Below are positions 57,481-64,000 of a stretch of 64,000 nucleotides of DNA, in pieces. A model generated the notes under the pieces. That model had not been told where the DNA came from, made no database searches, and saw only the letters and a program-made list of their open reading frames with translations. Both the position numbers and the translations under genes were made by a program. Numbering within the stretch: position 1 is the stretch's first letter; the number at the start of each line of letters is the position of its first letter. Source of the DNA: Suillus spraguei (taxonomy: Eukaryota; Basidiomycota; Agaricomycetes; Boletales; Suillaceae); assembly GCA_016800925.1 (NCBI GenBank), contig JABCPU010000009.1, forward strand, positions 372,001 through 436,000. The letters run 5' to 3'.

Positions 57481-58220
57481 CTACAAAAAATTGAGAGCAT
57501 GAAAACAATGAGCTGGACGACATACCTGAACAATTGAGTCTTCATCATCTTCCGACTCCACAAACACCTTTGGCTTCACATTGTGAGTTGCCTTGACCCG
57601 CTTGTGACCCTTCTTTGCTGACTTCAGAGGTGAGGAAGAGTGTCCGGACATCATAAGGGACTTCCTCTTCCTGCTCCCTTCCACTTCCAGCTCTAGGTCA
57701 GCAGCAACCACCTTACCTTTTCCTGTGTCCCGGAACTCGGCAGTGGCGTGGGTGGAAGAACCGGTGACATTGCTGGCGACGATGGGTGGGGAGGGAAGGT
57801 CAACAGTGATTGGGCCAATTGAAGGGTTAGGCATGACAGGGAGATCACCTGAATGGTCACCTAATGCCTCCCAGGCACGGATATTGCTGCGCCAGGAGTG
57901 TTTCAACACCTGGGGGTCATCATGGCTGATGCTGTGCCAGTTGGGCTACACTTGGGGAGTCATGGACCTAACTCTCATCAACTCCTTGGAACAGGATGCA
58001 ATGATGCCGGGCATGTAAGGCCCTTTCTCATGCTCCCATACAATCTCAGCCTACCCGGATCTTAGAAAAACCCAAAGTAAAATTAACACATGAATGGTAC
58101 TTACCACAAGATTAGTGACTTGTGCTGTCAGAGCAAGGTGGGCTTGGCCTGTGCTGGCAGGCATGAGCCGAGCCCTGGTGATGATGCCCACAATCTGAGC
58201 AGTGGCTGCCTTGAGACCAG
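57481..58220 (-). pseudogene. TE-associated Agaricomycete gene fragment of unknown function
   Basis: A 142-aa frame (57481-57909) reads LKHSWRSNIRAWEALGDHSG ... SRKRKSLMMSGHSSSPLKSA, with a nuclear-type basic stretch and an acidic EDDEDS end before a splice donor. Upstream pieces at 58030-58215 lie in other frames. Repeat X begins at 58221. I recall similar sequences as high-copy hypothetical proteins in mushroom genomes. No domain can be assigned. Confidence 0.5.
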
Positions 58221-59171
58221 TGTAGGGAACAAAGTCATGCTGACCATGAAAGTGCCATTTTACACAAGTGTCTCGTTACTGTCTACAGCAGCTACCGAGA
58301 AAACCCCTATAGCGAGCATTACCCCTTTTTGCTTCGCCGGTACCGTTTTCGCTCTGTGGATCCTTGCCCCTTACCAAATCTCGCTACCAATGTCCTCCTG
58401 TCCATTCCATTTCTGTCTAAGATCCATTGGTGCGTAGCATATTCGTTTCCACCGTTACTAAAGCTATGGCAAGACTTATCTTACCTTCCGTGACACCGCT
58501 TGCTCGCTGCATGCCTCTTAGCTAAATATCTCTATCTCGCTACTGTTCTCGCTATGTATTCCAGCCGTTCATGGTACATGTTAAAAAGGACTCTTCACAC
58601 ATTCCGGTACTTTTCCCTCTATGGTACACACGGTACTTAGGAATTGTCACCACTACTGTCTCTAACAGAATTAAGTCTTTCGCTGAAGTCACTGTCTCTT
58701 AAGAATTGTTTTACTGCTGCATGCACCACCACTCTTTACTGCTTTCCCGCGCTTCACCGCTTGCGCTACACTTTCCCGCGCTTCATCGCTACGCTTCACC
58801 GCTTGCGCTATGCTTTCCCATGCTTCACCGCTTGTTTGACCGCCAGTTTCCCACGCCTTACCACAGTTTTACCGCACGCACTACTGCAGTTTTACTGCTC
58901 ACACTACCGCTATTTTACCACTATCTTCCCGCGCTCTACTGCTACTTTACTGCTACTTTCCCATGGAGCGGAGGTCACCGCTAGCATCTCGCTACCTCCG
59001 ACGGCAGTCTTGCACCACAGGTTGGGCATTATTGAACTATATTAACTTAGCATTCCCTTTAGGGTCGAACGCTCTTGCTTTGCAAGTGAAGCAGACTAGA
59101 CGGAGCACAAGACTCGCATACTAGTTTAGGCCGTGGTTCATCTACAGCCCAGGCTAGATTGTATCTTTACA
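58221..59171 (+). repeat. LTR-like repeat X, inverted copy (951 bp)
   Basis: TGTAGGGAACAAAG...GTATCTTTACA, the reverse orientation of copies 1 and 2. The flanks are CCAG and CTGG, an inverted match rather than a direct duplication. Confidence 0.65.
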
Positions 59172-59599
59172 CTGGCCAAAGAGGTTTCAACTGGAGTAGA
59201 CATTTGGATTGACTTGAAAGATGTGAAAAGCTTGAGATAAGTTTGAAATCTGTTATCACTAGGATGAAGTTTCAAAAGAAACCAGACAATTGAAGGACGA
59301 TGTTGATAAGCATTGATTGTTTGTCTTTGTTTGGTCATGGTTCAACTTTCGGCAGTTGCCAGCCATGTGTTGAACTTTGAAGTTATCAGTTATCAATCAG
59401 TTTGATCAGTTGATCAGACATCATGAGATCTCAACCAGCAGTCAGTTTTTATGAACCTCCGGTCACTGAATACAACTCAATGGATGTGGATGACTCAACC
59501 GAGTCCTGGATTTCACTAGGTATGTTGTGCTTTCAGTACAGCTTTCAAATGACCGGAGATTGATCAGATGCACTGGATGATGTATACTTTGGGCTGGAT

Positions 59600-60412
59600 G
59601 ATAAGACTGAGTCCCAGATTTCATCAGGTATGTGTTGCTTTCAGTATGTCTTCGAATTGACCAGACATTTATTAGATGCATGTGATAATATATACCTTGG
59701 GCTGGATGATGAGATCAACTATGAGTCTGGGTCATCAGGTGGTCCAGATGTCTTGGATGCAATTCCTGGTAGGTTTCTCAATTCACATGTAGATAATCCA
59801 ACTTTGCATCTTCATTCAATCCATCCAGATCACTTATACCTGGCTCAGCCTGAGGAACTCCCTTTGTTCAACGATCCGGACCTGTGCCTGGGGCCTGACA
59901 ATGATCTTATTGATTGTGATGAAGTACCGGAATGTGCTGATGTTGAGATTGATGCTCCAGCTATCCCAGGAGTAGCCATTCCATGTGAGTTAATTCATAC
60001 CATCTCATTTTTATTGTTGATGTGATCTCCCAAGCAAATGAAACACCTCCTGAACATCAATCCCCCATACCAGAACTCAGCAATGAAGAACTGCATGCCA
60101 TGCTTCAGGAGTTCATGCCACTAGGGTCATATGATCAAAGAGAATGTGAGTATTTAATTGTTCATCGTTTATCTTTCTGCTAATTTTCTGTAAGTTGAAT
60201 CAATTCTAGATCACCTGGGCCATTACCAACAGTGTCATGGCAATCTTCTGGAGCCTACCGTACATCAACTCCTTGAGGCTGACCGACCATTCCGAGTGGC
60301 TTGGGCTGATACATCCGACAAACTCAGAAGAGCTGATATGGACCTCCGGAGGTTGCAAAGGGCCAAACAGATGAGCTCTGAATTGCTGCTTGTATTAGAT
60401 ACCCTCATTTAA
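59600..60412 (+). CDS. Unrecognised multi-exon gene fragment
   Basis: An acidic frame (about 59640-59981: DEINYESGSSGGPDVLDAIP, PLFNDPDLCLGPDNDLIDCD) ends at a donor, PC|GTGAGT (59982). Exons near 60030-60147 (ETPPEHQSPIPELSNEELHA) and 60211-60412 follow, ending LLLVLDTLI before TAA at 60410-60412. The splice sites are good and the exons acidic and similar in style, so one coding gene is likely, perhaps the 3' end of a transposase-associated gene. No domain is recognised. Confidence 0.45.
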
Positions 60413-60436
60413 AAGTGTGATGATCAACCCCATATG

Positions 60437-60774
60437 TAAATATTTGGATATTCATTCACATACTTACATCATGTACGCCACTAAATTTTTCATGTATAAC
60501 AATGACATTTCCAATTGATTTTACATGATGCACAAACCCTAGTGTTGAATACCAACTACCAATGATTTATACCCAGGGTCCGGAGCTCAGTGATTGGGAT
60601 TCGTCCAGAATTCGGTGATCAGGATTCATAATATTTGGATATTTATTCACATACTTACATCATGTGAACCACTGAATTTTAAATGTATAACCATGACATT
60701 TCCCATTGATTTTACATGATGCACAAACCCTAGTGTTGAATGCCAACTTCCAATGATTGATACCCGGGGTCCGG
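60437..60774 (+). repeat. Tandem repeat, about 170-190 bp units (left part)
   Basis: Two units sharing TATTTGGATATT, CACATACTTACATCATGT and GATGCACAAACCCTAGTGTT start at 60441 and 60632. A third unit lies right of the inserted repeat X (61658-61860). Small motifs CGGTGATCAGGATTC recur between units. Confidence 0.8.
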
Positions 60775-61657
60775 TGTAAAGATACAATCTAGCCTGGGCT
60801 GTAGATGAACCACAGCCTAAACTAGTATGTGAGTCTTGCGCTCTACCTAGTCTGCTTCACTTGCGAAGGCAAGAACATTTGACCCTAAAGGGAATGCTAA
60901 GTTAGTATAGTTCGATATTGCCCAACCTGTGGTGCGAGAATGCCGTCGGAGGTAGCAAGATGCTAGCGGTAATACTCCGGTCCGTGGGAAACTTGCGGTA
61001 AGCGTGGGAATGCGGTAGACAAGCGGTAGCATGAACAGTAAAACTGCAGTAGTACGAGCAGTAAAACTGCAGTAAGTGTGGGAACTTCTGCGGTAAAACA
61101 AGTGGTAGTGAAGCGCGGGAAAGCGGTAATGAGCGGTGGTGCGTGCAGCGGTAAAGCAATTCTTAAGGAAACAGTGACTTCAGTAAAGGACTTTATTTCA
61201 TAGTGACAGTAGTGGTGACTATTCCTAAGTACCGTGTGTACTATAGGAGGGAAGTAAGGAAAGAGTATGGGTACCTAGGAATTTTATATGAAAGGAATAG
61301 CTATGGAAATGGAAGGGATAGGATAAACACGCAGCAGACATGTAATAAGACTGCACTACAGTTTACAAAACATCACATACCGGCAAGACTGGATGGACAT
61401 AGGACGGACGGTAAATCTTGCTTGAGGATGCCAAATAAGTTCGCAGAGATTGCTGAAGATCACCGCTGCACGGGAAAGTTGCTGCAGTACAGCCATTAAG
61501 CTGCAATGAGGCTTCTGGAGTGCAGAACAATACTGTTAGATAGGGGTAAACGCATGGTAAAGTAGGATGGTGAAGCTGAAGGGTAAGGATAATGATTGCC
61601 GTGTGACACCTATATGAAAATGTGCTGTTTCAAGCTCAGCATGAGTTTGTTCGTCAC
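60775..61657 (-). repeat. LTR-like repeat X, copy 2 (about 883 bp), inserted in the tandem repeat
   Basis: Very similar to copy 1 (40905-41859), with a shorter GCGGTA minisatellite. Flanks TCCGG and CCCGG match at four of five bases, consistent with a 5-bp target duplication. Confidence 0.72.
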
Positions 61658-61860
61658 CCCGGAACTTGGTGATCAGGATTCATAATATTTGGATATTCAT
61701 GCACATACTTACATCATGTGAACCACTGAATTTTTAATGTATAACAATGACATTTCCAATTGATTTTAGATGATGCACAAACCCTAGTGTTGAATACCAA
61801 CTACCAATGATTGATACCCAGGGTCTGGACCTCAGTGATCGGGATTCATCCAGCACTCGG
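61658..61860 (+). repeat. Tandem repeat (right part, third unit)
   Basis: Continues the unit seen at 60441 and 60632, resuming directly after repeat X. Confidence 0.75.
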
Positions 61861-62269
61861 TGATCAGGATTTGTCCAGAACTTGGTGCTTGGGATTCGAC
61901 ATTTGGGACATGGGACACAGTGTTTTGAGAAGTGTGACAAAGGATGATATTGTGGTAAAATGGGGGCAGTTTGGTATATGTACATTATTTCCTTCCCCTT
62001 GCCCTGGTTACTCGAAGTGTACTGTCTACCGGCTTTTGAGACTTACTCCAGGTGGTCCTTGCGGATGGTTCAATCACAGCTTTTTTGCCCTGTATGCTCC
62101 TTGGTTCTGGCGACGTGTTCCTCTCTTCCACTTCCTCAGTCAACCCGGCCAGGAGGTTGCCCATCCATGATGTAAAAAGTGCACCTGTTTTGGCCGGCCT
62201 GGCCAGGCGAGGCTTTGGCATTGAACATGGAACTTCTGTCTCCTTGGGTGCTGAAGATGGATGTGCTGT
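61861..62269. other. No gene recognised
   Basis: Short ORFs on both strands between the tandem repeat and the 3' end of the TE-associated gene; nothing supported. Confidence 0.35.
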
Positions 62270-64000
62270 TCATCTGATTTTCTTCAGTGGGGATCGACCG
62301 TCAGCCGAGTCATCATCAATGTCATCCTCCTTGTGATGAGTGTCACTGTCAGTATCACTCTCGGCTTCTGTTGATGGAGCCCAGGGCCTTCGGAGAGTTC
62401 CACTTTTCTGCATTCTCACTTTACGAGTCAGACGAGATGGCGACTTGTCGGATACCACAGATGGTACCATGTCCCCATCTTTATTCTTCCATGCTTTGAA
62501 CAGGAATGTTGAATCTTTTCCTGTTTCCTGCTGAGCATACCAGAAATTGAGCAAGGCTGATGTGTCCCAGTTTTGCAACTTCGAAGGCTCCTTCAGGTCA
62601 ATATCCGCTGGAAGATACTTCCTTGCCACAAAGTCATCCTGACTTTGTATGAGGGCACTCCATGGCACGACAGCCTTGTCATTCCCAGAACATATTCCTG
62701 TGTCTACACATTCAACAATGTCTCGGATGTTGCCATGAAAGACTCACTATAGTGCGATGTAAGAAACACCCTGAGTATGGCTTTCTTCTCCTCAAGTTTC
62801 ATTTTCGTGATGTCTGGAAGCAATGGCATCCCATCCCCGTCCGTGTTGAGTTCAAAAGCTAGTTTTCTGACTCTTTTGCGACCTCCCTTCACCTGTCGTC
62901 CTCCATCCTGTTCCCCAGCACCTATCATTGAGATGATGAATGAATTCATTCTTGCATCCAAAGTTCAAACACTCACCAAACAGTTCCTGGGCGTACTCCT
63001 GCCATACTGGCTCAATGTCCTCCCAGTCCTTCGTCTTCATAAAGCTGTCCCCATCTCCTAATGCCTCATTATCATCATGCCTGCACACATATGTTGAGAT
63101 AAAAGATCGGTGATGATGGACACAATTGACTTACATCCCAAACAGAACCTCTCCCTGTTCATTCTTCCAAGCTGACAACACAAAAACTCTCATCCCACAT
63201 TGCCTCCACATCTCTTTTGAAAGTGCTCCATATATGCTGGTTGTTACGAACTGGGGTGGCGTCACCAGCGACAGTGAAAAGACACAGACGGTCTGCTGGG
63301 AAGTTCTACAATGTCCAGATGAGGACAAGGTGAAAGTACAAGGAACTCGTTCCGAGTACGATGAAGGGTCTGGCCTCAAGGATAAGTCCGAGAGGTTCTT
63401 ACAAGAATGGAGACTAAGGCTAAGGAGTGCTTAGACTTAGAAACGATTCAAGGACGACTTAGGTTGGAGGCCTAAGCGAAGGAAGTTCCAGGTAAAACCC
63501 AGTAAGATTAAAGTAAAGTATACAAGTGTAATACAACGTGCTTAAATAGGTCAATATGTGCACACGGACCAAGAGAGATGTGAGAATGTAAGTGCGTATC
63601 CAAAGAAGGAAGGCATGTGTTGTACAGATGCGTTGAGCATATAAGGCAAAGTCATGTGACACGTTATACAAGTAAAGAGACAAAGGAAAATGAATAGGAG
63701 CACGCACTATTGTAACACTGGTCCCTTCTTACAAGAAACTTGTGCTTGTATCTCTGGAGGAGGCAAGCTGTGTGACCATTCTTCCGCTGTTTCTTTTGCC
63801 TTCTCCAACTTGTTGTCGTCCAATTTAGCCATGACTCTATTCACAGCCCCCTGATAATGTTTGAACATACCGGGATCTCCCAGCTTTGCCCCGGACTCGT
63901 CCTCAATCCTCTTTAGCACCTCTTTGCGGTTCTGCTGGTAGACCACCATCCTAGGTGTCCATTTCCTCCCATACTTTATCATGTCCTTCCTTTCCTTCTT
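62270..64000 (-). pseudogene. TE-associated Agaricomycete gene of unknown function, interrupted by a solo LTR and running off the window
   Basis: In minus-strand order: KYGRKWTPRMVVYQQNRKEV ... LPPPEIQAQV (63740-63982); then, after the LTR, LSKEMWRQCGMRVFVLSAWK (about 63131-63235); GDSFMKTKDWEDIEPVWQEY (62970-63060); ELNTDGDGMPLLPDITKMKL (62704-62870); KYLPADIDLKEPSKLQNWDT (62270-62668), ending in an acidic tail. Short introns separate the blocks. This matches a high-copy Agaricomycete family of large hypothetical proteins; the function is not known to me. The solo LTR splits one exon. Confidence 0.6.
63242..63717 (-). repeat. Solo LTR of the element A family (476 bp), perfect CTGGT duplication
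   Basis: TGTTACG...GTAACA flanked by CTGGT at 63237-63241 and 63718-63722. It keeps the TATA box, the 34-nt spacing and the AAGATTAAAGT 11-mer. Confidence 0.94.

Noticed and set aside
1..64000. CRISPR arrays, rRNA, tRNA genes, bacterial operons or phage modules
   Set aside because: No regularly spaced identical repeats with unique spacers, no recognisable rRNA or tRNA cloverleaf, and the gene structure is clearly eukaryotic (short spliceosomal introns).

Overview
The window is from a filamentous basidiomycete, almost certainly an Agaricomycete (Boletales or Agaricales is a guess from family resemblance only). Genes have many short GT-AG introns of about 46-69 nt. The gene families are typical of mushroom-forming fungi: a NACHT-WD40 STAND receptor, a WD40-HET fusion, basidiomycete-specific multi-pass membrane proteins and a secreted A1 aspartic protease. 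Most of the rest is transposable elements, many inserted into one another or into the nonself-recognition gene.

Layout: 1-7516 is a degenerate Ty3/gypsy chromovirus (element A, minus strand) inserted into a DIRS-type retroelement (7517-10486). Next come a MITE, a membrane-protein relic, and a NACHT-WD40 receptor (12485-17605, minus) whose exons join in frame but which shows no ATG. A 5'-truncated membrane-protein gene follows. A WD40-HET gene (20884-32702, minus) is broken by two MITEs, a solo LTR and a complete Ty3/gypsy element (element B, 22939-30877). Further right are a gag-only copia element with a nested solo LTR of B (34733-36859), TE-associated gene relics, solo LTRs, an intact 7-exon membrane-protein gene (44536-45896), a CDF/Zrg17-like zinc transporter (47.2-50.1 kb) with a decayed duplicate of its 3' half, an intact-frame aspartic protease with altered active-site motifs (54766-56223), and a final TE-rich stretch to 64000.

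The most informative locus is element B. It has equal-length LTRs that look identical by eye and a perfect 5-bp target duplication. An 11-nt match between the primer-binding site and the predicted mRNA 5' end suggests Tf1/sushi-type self-priming. A textbook -1 frameshift cassette lies between gag and pol, pol carries a C-terminal chromodomain, and an antisense spliced gene encoding a Zn2Cys6-like cysteine cluster lies between pol and the 3' LTR. Element A shows the same self-priming geometry with different sequence. Copies 2-4 of the 273-bp MITE look identical, and two of them form an inverted repeat inside the HET gene. Stop codons in several relics are explained by C-to-T transitions, which suggests cytosine-methylation or RIP-like decay.

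Limits: exon joins were made by eye from splice sites, frame and remembered family patterns. No database search or alignment was run.
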